64,000 bases of DNA, from assembly GCF_013141695.1 (NCBI RefSeq), contig NZ_WHNY01000060.1, forward strand, positions 310,001 through 374,000. The letters are read 5' to 3'. A model generated the notes under the pieces. That model worked only from the letters and a program-made list of their open reading frames with translations. It was not told where the DNA came from and made no database searches. This DNA is from Paenibacillus plantarum (GTDB taxonomy: Bacteria; Bacillota; Bacilli; Paenibacillales; NBRC-103111). Position numbers and translations under genes: made by a program. Below are positions 1 through 8,217 of the stretch, piece after piece (the first letter of the stretch is position 1; every line of letters starts with the position of its first letter).

Positions 1-1076
1 GGTTCTAAATTCTCCACCCCCATCGTACCCATTTCCTGAATCATAGGGATCATTGTTGCCACAAAAGGGATGTTGTCTAGAAATGCTGAGGCGATTGCGC
101 TGAGCCATAAGATTAACATAGACGTTGCAATAGGATGACCTCCCGTTAATTCTACGGCTCCAGCAGCTAATTTAGAAATTACTCCTGTTTCTACCAAACC
201 CGACACCAAGACGAAAAGTCCAACAAAGAAAAAAATCGTTGACCATTCAACTTTGGTGAAAGCTTTTTCCATCGAATGTTCCCCCGTCAGTAGCAGTAAT
301 AGAAATGCCCCTGCTAAGGCTACTGTCGCGGATTCAAGGTGAAGCAGCTGGTGAAGAAAGAACCCGATGATCGTAATTCCTAGAATGGAAAGACTTTTGG
401 TTAGCAGTTTACGGTCTGTAATGACTTCTTTTTCGTCAATTTGCATGATACTCATCTTTAGCTCAGGAGTAGTTTGTATGTGCTTGCGGAAAAGGATAAT
501 GAAGATCGGAATTGTGACCGCCATAATGATGACGACAACAGGTGCAAGATTATTTATAAAGGCCATGAAGGTTAGCTCTTTAACAGCACTCCCAATCATG
601 ATGTTGGGTGGGTCCCCGATAAGCGTTGCAGTACCGCCGATATTAGATGCCAGAATTTGCGTAATGAGGTACGGTACGGGATTAACACGCAATTGGCGTG
701 TGATACTGAAGGTGACAGGTACCATGAGCAGTACGGTGGTGACATTATCAAGAAAAGCTGAGCCAATAGCTGTAATAAGTACGAGTGATACCAGAATTCG
801 GACAGGATCACCCTTTGCCTTCTTTGCTGCTACTAATGCGATATAGGTAAATAATCCTGTTTCTGCCGTAATACTTACTATAATCATCATGCCAATTAGG
901 AGTCCAAGAGTATTGAAATCAATATGATGCAGAGCGGAACCTTGATCAACAACACCAAGAACGACCATAAGGACTCCACCAATCATAGCCACGATGGTGC
1001 GATGTATTTTTTCGGTGATGATCATGCCATACGTAAGTAAAAAAATGCCAATTGCCAAGATTGCTTGCTGTTCCAT
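1..1076 (-). CDS. ArsB/NhaD-family ion transporter (partial, C-terminus beyond window)
   Basis: This reading frame starts at ATG 1076 behind an AGGAGG ribosome binding site and stays open for 358 codons to the left edge, so the C-terminus is missing. It is rich in hydrophobic helices. It carries two copies of the inverted-topology motif SAFLDN, once before VTTVLLMVP and once before IPFVATMIP, typical of the ion transporter superfamily (ArsB/NhaD, CitMHS fold). Family members move Na+/H+, arsenite or dicarboxylates across the cytoplasmic membrane, and the substrate cannot be decided from this sequence. A leader with a strong terminator precedes it, so expression is probably controlled by premature termination. 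Family assignment is secure; substrate is not. Confidence 0.85.
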   Translation of the reverse strand, partial: MEQQAILAIGIFLLTYGMIITEKIHRTIVAMIGGVLMVVLGVVDQGSALHHIDFNTLGLLIGMMIIVSITAETGLFTYIALVAAKKAKGDPVRILVSLVLITAIGSAFLDNVTTVLLMVPVTFSITRQLRVNPVPYLITQILASNIGGTATLIGDPPNIMIGSAVKELTFMAFINNLAPVVVIIMAVTIPIFIILFRKHIQTTPELKMSIMQIDEKEVITDRKLLTKSLSILGITIIGFFLHQLLHLESATVALAGAFLLLLLTGEHSMEKAFTKVEWSTIFFFVGLFVLVSGLVETGVISKLAAGAVELTGGHPIATSMLILWLSAIASAFLDNIPFVATMIPMIQEMGTMGVENLE

Positions 1077-1293
1077 AGTTCTAGATCCTCCTGAATATCG
1101 AATGTGTGTTTGTTTTTGGGCATAAAAAAAGAGCCCTACCAAGGACTCCTTATGTCGAAAAAGAACATAAGAAGCCCTTGGTGACAGGCTCCTCCATAAC
1201 GCAACCAGTATAAGATTAGTTTATAAATATGACTAAGTGCACAACTGTAGACCGTAGTGCCTTAAATTTATACTGGTTTTTAAAGTGTGTCAA
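1077..1293 (-). promoter_or_regulatory. Promoter plus attenuator leader of the transporter gene
   Basis: On the minus strand a sigma-A promoter is visible: -35 TTGACA at 1288-1293 and -10 TAAATT at 1265-1270 (17-base spacing; TATAAA at 1267-1272 overlaps it). About 180 bases of leader follow before the transporter ATG. The leader contains a GCAC...GTGC stem and ends in a roughly 23-bp hairpin plus U-run about 50 bases before the start codon. A promoter-proximal terminator inside a leader implies a riboswitch or other attenuator. I could not match the aptamer part to a class I know (not recognisably M-box, yybP-ykoY or ydaO). Na+ or Li+ sensing would suit an NhaD-like gene, but that is a guess. 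Confidence 0.6.
1124..1191 (-). terminator. Intrinsic terminator inside the transporter leader
   Basis: Read on the minus strand, GAGCC, ACCAAGG and an 11-base arm pair with complementary segments ending in GGCTC, separated by one small internal loop. Seven U residues follow (A-run at 1124-1130 on the plus strand). It lies upstream of its own gene, so it is a regulatory terminator. Confidence 0.85.
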
Positions 1294-1317
1294 GCTTAAT
1301 CGATCGCTTCAAGTAAA

Positions 1318-2262
1318 CTAAGTCTGATTGAAGTTACACAAGCTTACATCCATATTCATAAAAGATTGTATGCTGGGGTGTCTCAATGTGTTGTTGTGGG
1401 TCCAAGCCATAAAGCTTACTTTGACAACAAGTTGGGGAGTTATCCAAACCGCTTCTTTCGACCTTTCGGGTTCATTGATGAAGGGACGCTCTTGCGTTGT
1501 TATGCTTTGAACCATATCGGTGACATGTTGCCAGTCTTTCACGGTAAGTTTGCCAGTACCCGCGTGGCCAATATACCATAACTGGCCCTGATCATCATAT
1601 AAGCCTAACAAGAGGGAATTTACGATCTTGCCTCTATAGGTAACACCGCTTACGACAGCATAGAGATCCTTGAAAATTTTTTTCTTCAGCCATCGCTTAT
1701 CCTTGCCGTTGATGACATAACTGCTTGTCAGGTCTTTAATCACAATGCCCTCTAATTCATGCTGTTTCACAATCGCAAATAGTGCTTCCATATCATCATG
1801 ATTGGTGACGAGTTGGACGAGGTGGTTTGGTTTCATGATGGATGCTAACTTATTTTGTCTTTCTTTCAGGCTCAAATGCAGTAACCAATCTCCGTTTACA
1901 TAGAGGATATCAAAGACCATGTAAGTGATAGAGACTTGCTGCATGGCTCGAGTCACTGTGCTGGATTTCCTGGCACTGTCACGTTTCATAATTTCATAAA
2001 AGGAGGGTTTACCATCGGATAGTGCGATAATCTCCCCATCCAAAATGACTGAATTTGCTGTACAGAACGCCTGGGGATTCGTTAACTCAGGGTATTGCAG
2101 GGTTCGATCATTGAGTCTTCGATTGATTAATTTGGTCGTACTTCCGTCGAAGTACAGCAGCATTCTTACCCCATCCCACTTGATTTGACTCGTAAAATGA
2201 GTGCCAACTGGCCAATCATCCGTGCTAACTGGCTCAAATGGGAGGATTGGTTTAAAATCCAA
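1318..2262 (-). CDS. ligD: ATP-dependent DNA ligase (NHEJ, LigD ligase-domain type)
   Basis: A 314-residue ligase that seals double-strand breaks with Ku. Nucleotidyltransferase motif I KWDGVR is at residues 28-33, with Lys28 the predicted AMP-accepting nucleophile. Motif III (VILDGEI) is at 72-78, motif IV (EGIVIKD) at 171-177, and motif V (WLKKK) at 191-195, followed by an OB-fold region. There is no polymerase or nuclease domain, whereas B. subtilis LigD has a fused polymerase domain. The start is TTG 2262 with AAAGGGG upstream; the nearby ATG is out of frame and stops after a few codons. ku lies about 4.4 kb away on the same strand, with the ger operon in between. Confidence 0.92.
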   Translation of the reverse strand: MDFKPILPFEPVSTDDWPVGTHFTSQIKWDGVRMLLYFDGSTTKLINRRLNDRTLQYPELTNPQAFCTANSVILDGEIIALSDGKPSFYEIMKRDSARKSSTVTRAMQQVSITYMVFDILYVNGDWLLHLSLKERQNKLASIMKPNHLVQLVTNHDDMEALFAIVKQHELEGIVIKDLTSSYVINGKDKRWLKKKIFKDLYAVVSGVTYRGKIVNSLLLGLYDDQGQLWYIGHAGTGKLTVKDWQHVTDMVQSITTQERPFINEPERSKEAVWITPQLVVKVSFMAWTHNNTLRHPSIQSFMNMDVSLCNFNQT

Positions 2263-2373
2263 CGGTCATAACCCCTTTACATTGTCGTTATCCTACCATT
2301 CTTCACCAATTTAGGTTCTTTCAAGCAAGATGACATGGGCGGTCTGTTAAAATGCCCCTGCATTGGCAGTAAC

Positions 2374-2404
2374 TGAATAGCCGTGTGATTTTGAGAGCAT
2401 AACA
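2374..2404 (+). promoter_or_regulatory. Candidate sigma-G promoter of the ger operon
   Basis: TGAATA (2374-2379), an 18-base spacer and CATAACA (2398-2404) resemble the sigma-G/F consensus TGAATA-N18-CATNNTA with one mismatch. It lies about 40 bases before the ger start codon. Forespore-specific transcription is the known behaviour of ger operons. Confidence 0.6.
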
Positions 2405-2442
2405 ATACCTAAATGAATGTGAGAATGAAAGGGGAGTTTTGA

Positions 2443-3969
2443 ATGAATCAACCTTTTCCTGAGGATCCGAGTATAGACAAGGAAGTATTCCATACCTTGG
2501 TGTCGACTGAACTCTCCTCGAATATCCTTCATTTGCAAACCGTATTTACAGCTTGTGATGATGTTATGTTCGCGTCGATGCATCTTGCGAGTGGCCTTCA
2601 AGCATCCGTCCTGTTTTTACGAGGAATGGTGAATGTAGAGTTGCTTGATGGTTATGTCCTCGAACCTCTTAAGCAAGCTAGTGCAGAAACCGTGGTATCC
2701 ATGGACAAGGTGATGAACTGCATTTCGGTATCCCAATATAAAGTGCTGCGCATAATTGGTGATGTTATCGATAATGTGCTTGGAGGTAAGGCTGTTCTAC
2801 TGTTAGACACGATCGAAGGGGCATTATCTATTGAGTTACCGCAATTTGAAGGTAGGGCAGTAGATGAGCCGTTAGCAGAGTCTGTCGTCCGTGGTCCACG
2901 CGAGGGCTTTGTAGAATCTTTAGTCGTGAATACGTCATTAATTCGAAAAAGGTTAAAGACACCCGCGTTGAAATTCGTTTCTTTCACTCTCGGCAATTAT
3001 TCGAAGACAGATGTTACATTGGCCTACATGCAGGGGATTGCCAAGCCAGAAATCATAAGCAAGGTTTCAGAGAGAATCTCCCAAATTAAGCTAGATGGGG
3101 TACTTGAGAGTGGCTACATCGAGGAAATGATCGAGAGTAATATCTATTCACCCTTTCCCCAAGTACAAACAACGGAACGCCCTGATGTGGCTGTATCGAG
3201 TTTGTTAGAAGGCCGTGTTGTAATTATTACGGATAATACGCCCATTGCTCTCATTGCTCCAACTACTTTCTGGTCCCTCATGCAGTCACCTGAAGATTAT
3301 TATCAACGCTTCCTGATTGGAAGTCTCATTCGTTGGCTTCGTTATACTTTTTTCCTTATTGCCATGTTGGCTCCGGCGATCTATGTGGCTGTGTTAACGT
3401 TTCATCATGAAATGGTTCCTACAACGCTGTTGCTTCGTGTTGCTAAATCTCGGGAGGAGATCCCTTTCCCTGCCTTGGTCGAAGCGTTGATTATGGAAGT
3501 TACTTTCGAAGCTTTGCGTGAAGCGGGAGTTCGTCTGCCTAGGCAAGTTGGTTCTGCCGTCAGTATTGTTGGCGCACTCGTCATTGGACAAGCAGCTATC
3601 CAAGCGGGCTTAGTATCTGCTCCTATGGTTATGGTTGTAGCCATTACGGGCATTTCTTCGTTTATGATGCCGCAATACTCGGCGGGGATCTCCTTACGAA
3701 TCCTTCGTTTTCCAATCATGATTCTATCCGGTATCTTAGGCTTATTTGGCCTTATTCTGGGGCTGCTGTTAATCATTAGTCATCTGTGTATTCTCCGTTC
3801 TTTCGGTGTCCCATATTTGGCTCCATTTGCCCCCATTTATCCCAAAGGAATTAAAGATGTTTTGTTTCGTGCTCCCACCAGCAAAATGAATACACGTCCT
3901 GCCTTTTATGCTGACAACAATAATTTGAAAAGGCAGCCCGAGCATTCAGATGAACGGAATGAGAATTAA
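2443..3969 (+). CDS. Spore germination receptor A subunit (GerA/GerKA family)
   Basis: A 508-residue protein of the GerA family, the largest subunit of the germinant receptor in the spore inner membrane. The N-terminal half is a soluble domain containing the family-typical LRGMVNVELLDGYVLEPL stretch. The second half has about five hydrophobic helices, including a segment matching the family's PFPALVEALIMEVTFEALRE signature. ATG 2443 is preceded by AAAGGGGAG at good spacing. It is followed by the C and B subunit genes, giving the operon order A-C-B. The germinant cannot be predicted from sequence. Confidence 0.95.
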   Translation: MNQPFPEDPSIDKEVFHTLVSTELSSNILHLQTVFTACDDVMFASMHLASGLQASVLFLRGMVNVELLDGYVLEPLKQASAETVVSMDKVMNCISVSQYKVLRIIGDVIDNVLGGKAVLLLDTIEGALSIELPQFEGRAVDEPLAESVVRGPREGFVESLVVNTSLIRKRLKTPALKFVSFTLGNYSKTDVTLAYMQGIAKPEIISKVSERISQIKLDGVLESGYIEEMIESNIYSPFPQVQTTERPDVAVSSLLEGRVVIITDNTPIALIAPTTFWSLMQSPEDYYQRFLIGSLIRWLRYTFFLIAMLAPAIYVAVLTFHHEMVPTTLLLRVAKSREEIPFPALVEALIMEVTFEALREAGVRLPRQVGSAVSIVGALVIGQAAIQAGLVSAPMVMVVAITGISSFMMPQYSAGISLRILRFPIMILSGILGLFGLILGLLLIISHLCILRSFGVPYLAPFAPIYPKGIKDVLFRAPTSKMNTRPAFYADNNNLKRQPEHSDERNEN

Positions 3970-3989
3970 GCGGTTAGGAGGGGCTAGCT

Positions 3990-5147
3990 ATGAGGTTATA
4001 CGTATCCGTTCCTGTCATTTCACTATGTGTCCTGCTCTTAACAGGGTGTTGGGATCGTATTGAGGTGAACGATATGGCTTTTATCATAGCCGCTGGAGTC
4101 GACAAGATCACGAAGGATGAAATCGAAGTGACCGTTCAAGTCTTCATACCGAATCCTGCCGCTTCTGCGGGGGAAGGAGGTACCGGGCAAGGTAATGTGT
4201 ACACGGTATCGACCAAAGGAAACTCGATGCCAGATGCGCTATCGGAATTGCAAAAGAAATTTCCGCGTTATTTCTCTTGGGGGCATGCCAAAGCTTACTT
4301 CTTTGGCGAAGAACTGGCTAGGAGTGGGATGTTTGATGATTTCGATTTCTTATTCAGGGATATTCAACCGCGGGAACAGGCTAATTTCTTTATGTGCAAA
4401 GGAACAGCTAGGGAACTGTTAGAAGCTCAGAATGACCCCAATACCTATGAAACCTTAATTAAACTTTCGCAGAAGCCATTGATTAAATCTGCAACTATGC
4501 ATGATATAGAGGAATTATTAACTGGGGAATCCGGTGCCTTCCTACTGCCGGTTGCCAATAGGAGCAAATTAATCACGAATCAAACGAAGAAAACGATTCT
4601 GACCGTAGAAGGAATGTCGGTGATTAAGGAAGGGAAACTGGCTTGTTTTCTATCTAGCGATGAACAAATGGGCATTCGGTTGTTTATTCATGAAGATCTG
4701 GGCCGTAATATTACACTCACCGAACAAGAGGCGGGGGGAAAAGTCGTGATCAAAATCATTACGACAGATCTCCATCTGAAACCTTCGATTGAGAACGGTA
4801 TTTGGAAAATGACCGTGCAATTGGACTTAGAAGCGGATGTCGTTCAAAATTCGACCGAGCTCCTCCTCGCTAACGGCTCTGACAATATGAGAAAGTTAGA
4901 AGCGCCATTCGATAAGAAGATCAAGGAGATTTTGAGAGATACGTTGCAACAGTTACAACATGATCAAAAGGCGGACGTACTCGGCTTTGCAAGGGCTTTT
5001 CATAAAAAATATCCACGGGAATGGAAGCAAGTCAAGGCGAATTGGAGTACCATCTTCCCAACGATGGACGTTCAGCTGGAAGTGAAAAGTACCATACAGA
5101 GACCAGGTATATCGAATTTTCCTTCCATGACCGGTCAGCAGAGATAG
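3990..5147 (+). CDS. Spore germination lipoprotein, Ger(x)C family
   Basis: A 385-residue lipoprotein subunit of the germinant receptor. The N-terminus is a lipoprotein signal peptide ending in the lipobox LTGC, so Cys20 is the predicted lipid-modified residue. The conserved WDRIEVNDMAFI stretch immediately after is typical of Ger(x)C proteins. The gene lies 20 bases after the A subunit, with GGAGGGG before its ATG, and its stop codon lies just before the permease start. The protein probably sits on the outer face of the spore inner membrane. Confidence 0.95.
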   Translation: MRLYVSVPVISLCVLLLTGCWDRIEVNDMAFIIAAGVDKITKDEIEVTVQVFIPNPAASAGEGGTGQGNVYTVSTKGNSMPDALSELQKKFPRYFSWGHAKAYFFGEELARSGMFDDFDFLFRDIQPREQANFFMCKGTARELLEAQNDPNTYETLIKLSQKPLIKSATMHDIEELLTGESGAFLLPVANRSKLITNQTKKTILTVEGMSVIKEGKLACFLSSDEQMGIRLFIHEDLGRNITLTEQEAGGKVVIKIITTDLHLKPSIENGIWKMTVQLDLEADVVQNSTELLLANGSDNMRKLEAPFDKKIKEILRDTLQQLQHDQKADVLGFARAFHKKYPREWKQVKANWSTIFPTMDVQLEVKSTIQRPGISNFPSMTGQQR

Positions 5148-5159
5148 GTGGGGTTATCA

Positions 5160-6269
5160 ATGAGTGATATGGCATTATCGAATCGGCAAATATTCTGGAT
5201 GATGGTTAGCATGCAAATTATTATGACGATCCTGCTCACGATTGCTCCTGCAGCACAAATTGCTAAACAGGATGCGTGGATTTCCATTCTACTCGCGACA
5301 GTAGTAGGGATGCTCATTGCTTATATATGTGGCAAACTTAGTACGATGTTCCCTGGGTTGACCATAGTCGAGTATAATCGCATTCTACTGGGCAAATGGT
5401 TAGGTGGCTTAATTTCAGCCCTCTTCATCCTAGTGTGGCTTGTCATACTTACCGTGATTTTGAGACAATTCAGCTTATTCATTACAGGGACCATTATGCC
5501 GAAGACTCCCCTCTATGTCATTCAAATACCGATGCTTCTTGTCGTCTTGTACCCTACCTTGCATGGTGTAGGTGTGTTGGCACGTATTTGTGAAGTTACA
5601 GGGCCGATTATCTTACTCTGCGTGTTGGGTCCAATGTTTCTAAGTATTAATCAATTGAAATGGGATCGACTGCTTCCAATTTACTTAGATAATGACATGA
5701 TGATCCTGATGAAAGGAGCGCTTCCGACAGCCGCGTTCTTAGGAGATTGCATTATGATTATGATGTTGATCGCTTTTGTGGATAAGCGGAAGAACACCGT
5801 TAGATATGCGATAAGCGGGGTTATGCTCACAGGTGTGCTTACGGTGCTATCGATAATCGTCAGCATCCTGATGTTCGGTCCTCATGTCGCTGCTGGTTAT
5901 CCCTATCCGATGCTCATGATCGTCCGTTCCATATCCATTGGCGGTATTATTGAAAATCTGGATGCGATTGTCGTTACGATCTGGATCATGAGTATATTCA
6001 CCAAACTGGCGCTGTATTTATTTGTAGCGAGTTATGGAACGTCACAACTGCTCGGCATCAGGAATTGGAAGATCGTCACCTGGATTACCGCTATCGTTGT
6101 GATGCTTTTAACCTTCATACCTGTGAATTATGAGGAGATTTCGATTATTTTTCCTCAGAAAATAGCTGCTCGTTTCATTTTTCCTATCTTTATGGTTGTA
6201 TTGCCTGTGGTTCTGCTCATGCTGGCGCTGATGAGGAGTAGGAGGATGAAAATGGCTTCTCGGGGATGA
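5160..6269 (+). CDS. Spore germination permease (GerB family, APC superfamily)
   Basis: A polytopic membrane protein of about 369 residues with roughly ten hydrophobic helices, matching the GerB/endospore germination permease family that forms the germinant-binding membrane subunit. The N-terminal ISNRQ-like segment is SNRQIFWMM here. I place the start at ATG 5160 because AGGTGGGG lies 7-8 bases before it; an in-frame GTG at 5148 directly follows the upstream stop but has no good ribosome site. It is the last gene of the ger operon. Confidence 0.93.
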   Translation: MSDMALSNRQIFWMMVSMQIIMTILLTIAPAAQIAKQDAWISILLATVVGMLIAYICGKLSTMFPGLTIVEYNRILLGKWLGGLISALFILVWLVILTVILRQFSLFITGTIMPKTPLYVIQIPMLLVVLYPTLHGVGVLARICEVTGPIILLCVLGPMFLSINQLKWDRLLPIYLDNDMMILMKGALPTAAFLGDCIMIMMLIAFVDKRKNTVRYAISGVMLTGVLTVLSIIVSILMFGPHVAAGYPYPMLMIVRSISIGGIIENLDAIVVTIWIMSIFTKLALYLFVASYGTSQLLGIRNWKIVTWITAIVVMLLTFIPVNYEEISIIFPQKIAARFIFPIFMVVLPVVLLMLALMRSRRMKMASRG

Positions 6270-6605
6270 GCTGTTTGGTGAGCAGAGAAGGTAGATGGGA
6301 ATGGAGTGGAGTAGGGAGTGAGGGGGTAGTTAAGAAGTTAACTGGATTTTCTGATGTTAATTTGATCGAAAATGATGAATTTATGAACATAACTGGATTT
6401 CCTACAGCTAATTTCGGAGAAATGTAAGGAATTGATCCAAACAGCAAGAATTAACATCAGGAAATCCATCTAATTGAAAAATCGGGCGGATTTGATCGAA
6501 ATTAGCTGTAGTTTTTACAGTTAACCCAACTCAACTTAACCAGCTCAACCTACCAAACCAACTCAACCAACTCAACCAACCTAACTCTCAACCCCTTCAG
6601 ATCAA
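6270..6605. repeat. Intergenic region with short repeats in both orientations
   Basis: The space between the ger operon and ku has no convincing gene. A 19-base element at 6343-6361 recurs inverted at 6450-6468 with one mismatch. A second element at 6403-6416 recurs inverted at 6497-6511. From about 6525 to 6592 there is a simple repeat of the type caactcaac. The pairs are interleaved rather than nested, so they look like copies of a dispersed short repeat, not one hairpin. Confidence 0.6.
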
Positions 6606-6646
6606 AAGAAGTGCCCTATCTTGGATGCCAAGATAGGGCACTTCTT
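6606..6646 (-). terminator. Intrinsic terminator of ku
   Basis: A perfect 19-bp inverted repeat (arms 6606-6624 and 6628-6646) with a 3-base loop, followed on the minus strand by CTTCTTTT. It lies 10 bases after the ku stop codon. Confidence 0.85.
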
Positions 6647-6656
6647 AATATAGCTA

Positions 6657-7538
6657 TCAAGTGACAGGCTCTTTGGCCTTTCGCGCTCGTGGCTTAGCCG
6701 CGGGCTTTTTCTCCGCTACTGTCGCCTCGGTCACGGAAGCGTCCGCGCCAAGCGTTATTTTGCCATCGGACGGTTTCGTCGCGTTCAAGCTGGCTTGAAG
6801 CGCAGCCATGAGGTCGATGACACTCGTTTTTTGCACCTCAGGCGCAGACTGAATCTCTTCACCTGCCACTTTATGCTCAATCGCATCCAGTAAGCGAGCG
6901 CGGTACTCGTCTTTATATTTTTCTGGTTCGAAAGGGGTGGAGAGCTGATTGATCAGCATTTTCGCCATCTCCATCTCCCGCTCATTCACGGTAACCTTCT
7001 CGGGAAGGTTAGGCACTTGCGAAATCGGACGAATTTCATCCGGATAGAAGATGGTTTCCATGGCAAGGCAGTTATCAATGACACGGATGGCGGCTAGCGA
7101 GCTTTTGGAGCGGATGGACACCTTGGCGATTCCGATTTTACCCGTTTGGCGCATGGAATCAAGCAGCAGCATATAGGCACCAGCGCCTGTATCGCCAGGG
7201 CCGAGGTAGTACGTCTTTTGAAAATAAACAGGGTCAATATCAGTTAAATTTACGAAGTCCAAAATCTTAATTTCCTTGTTCGCCTCGCCGGAGATTTCCT
7301 CCAGCTCATCTTTTTCAAAAAGAATAAAACGCCCGGGCTCAAACTCGTACCCTTTCGAAATTTCTTCCCACTCTACTTCCTTCTCGCAAGTCTGGCACTT
7401 TCGGACATAGGATAGCGGGGTAATACACGTTTTGTGAATATAGCGCATAGAGATATCTTTATCCTCTGTGGCCGAGAACATTTTAACAGGAACATGAACA
7501 AGCCCGAAGCTGATCGCGCCTTTCCACACGGTATGCAT
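6657..7538 (-). CDS. ku: Ku protein (NHEJ DNA-end binding)
   Basis: A 293-residue bacterial Ku homolog. It starts with the family-typical MHTVWKGAISFGLVHVPV. The Ku core includes the YVRKCQTCEKEVEW region and the YLGPG segment. The C-terminus after about residue 255 is a short Lys/Ala/Pro-rich basic tail, as in other bacterial Ku proteins, where it helps DNA binding. Ku homodimers encircle DNA ends and recruit the ligase. ATG 7538 is preceded by GGGGAGGAATT. A sigma-G-like promoter lies upstream, which fits the known forespore expression of ykoVU in B. subtilis. Confidence 0.97.
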   Translation of the reverse strand: MHTVWKGAISFGLVHVPVKMFSATEDKDISMRYIHKTCITPLSYVRKCQTCEKEVEWEEISKGYEFEPGRFILFEKDELEEISGEANKEIKILDFVNLTDIDPVYFQKTYYLGPGDTGAGAYMLLLDSMRQTGKIGIAKVSIRSKSSLAAIRVIDNCLAMETIFYPDEIRPISQVPNLPEKVTVNEREMEMAKMLINQLSTPFEPEKYKDEYRARLLDAIEHKVAGEEIQSAPEVQKTSVIDLMAALQASLNATKPSDGKITLGADASVTEATVAEKKPAAKPRARKAKEPVT

Positions 7539-7572
7539 CGATGTAATTCCTCCCCAACATACATAATTGTAC

Positions 7573-7602
7573 TAGTATTCTCTTGATACGTTACCTTTAT
7601 AC
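7573..7602 (-). promoter_or_regulatory. Candidate sigma-G promoter of ku
   Basis: On the minus strand, GTATA (plus-strand 7598-7602) fits the sigma-G -35 GHATR. After exactly 18 bases, AATACTA (7573-7579) matches the -10 CATNNTA at all but its first position. Transcription would begin about 30 bases before the ku ATG. Confidence 0.5.
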
Positions 7603-7633
7603 GGCAGTTATTTAAGAGAATGGTTAGAGGGGA

Positions 7634-7663
7634 GTTTGGAGAGTTTATAAATGCAACATGATA
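7634..7663 (+). promoter_or_regulatory. Candidate sigma-G/F promoter of the sspH operon
   Basis: CATGATA at 7657-7663 is a perfect sigma-G/F -10. GTTTG at 7634-7638, 18 bases upstream, fits GHATR with one mismatch. It sits about 30 bases before ATG 7696 and overlaps the alternative upstream ATG 7651, which argues for the later start. Confidence 0.45.
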
Positions 7664-7695
7664 ACCCAAATAGCGAACCTAAGGAGGGATTACGG

Positions 7696-7881
7696 ATGGC
7701 ATCAGAATCAAATCTGTCGCAAGACACGAACAATGAAGATAGGGACGATTGTTCTATGGACATTGATCGTATGATTAATGAGGGGCTTGGAGGCGGTAAC
7801 GTCACCATGCAGGGTGGCTTAATTGAACACTCAACCACGGATACGATGGATTATCCGGAATCCGTACTGGATGAACCATGA
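7696..7881 (+). CDS. Small acidic hypothetical protein upstream of sspH
   Basis: A 61-residue acidic protein of no recognised family. It contains a MDIDRMINEGLGGGNVT segment and no membrane helix. The start is ATG 7696 because AAGGAGGG lies 8 bases upstream; an in-frame ATG at 7651 has a weaker site and would begin inside the predicted promoter. Its stop overlaps the sspH start (ATGA at 7878-7881), so the two are translationally coupled and probably both made in the forespore. A spore role is inferred only from context. Confidence 0.75.
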   Translation: MASESNLSQDTNNEDRDDCSMDIDRMINEGLGGGNVTMQGGLIEHSTTDTMDYPESVLDEP

Positions 7882-8060
7882 ATGTTCACCGTGCTCAGGA
7901 AATTTTAGCTGCAGATGAGAAAATTGAAGTGGATCTGAACGGTCTGGCTGTCTGGATTGACAGTGTAGACTCGGGGAAAGGCCTAGTCAAAGTACATGCG
8001 GAAGGCAATCCCGCAGATGCTCGGGTCGTCCCAGCTAGGGAGCTTGAAGAGGTACACTAA
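7878..8060 (+). CDS. sspH: H-type small acid-soluble spore protein
   Basis: A 60-residue protein matching the SspH family: it begins MNVHRAQEIL, has the central VDLNGLAVWID stretch, and ends in VPARELEE. Members are minor small acid-soluble proteins stored in the spore core. The gene overlaps its upstream partner by four bases and is followed by a terminator, so this is a two-gene sporulation operon. Confidence 0.93.
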   Translation: MNVHRAQEILAADEKIEVDLNGLAVWIDSVDSGKGLVKVHAEGNPADARVVPARELEEVH

Positions 8061-8080
8061 AGGTCCGCATGGGCAAACAA

Positions 8081-8115
8081 GCCTTCTCCGATAGGGTATC
8101 GGGGAGGGCTTTTTC
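8081..8115 (+). terminator. Intrinsic terminator after sspH
   Basis: GCCTTCTCCGAT pairs (with G-U pairs) to ATCGGGGAGGGC across a 5-base loop and is followed by TTTTT. Confidence 0.85.
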
Positions 8116-8217
8116 TCAATTTCGTATGCCCTGAGGGGAGCTTTTCTCAACGACAGGTTGCTGTCACCTGCTAGCGAGGACTATAATAGAAAAAGCACGC
8201 GCACGCGGAAGAAAGGG

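Noticed and set aside
6525..6592. CRISPR array
   Set aside because: The caactcaac repeats are short and contiguous, without spacers of regular length or cas genes.
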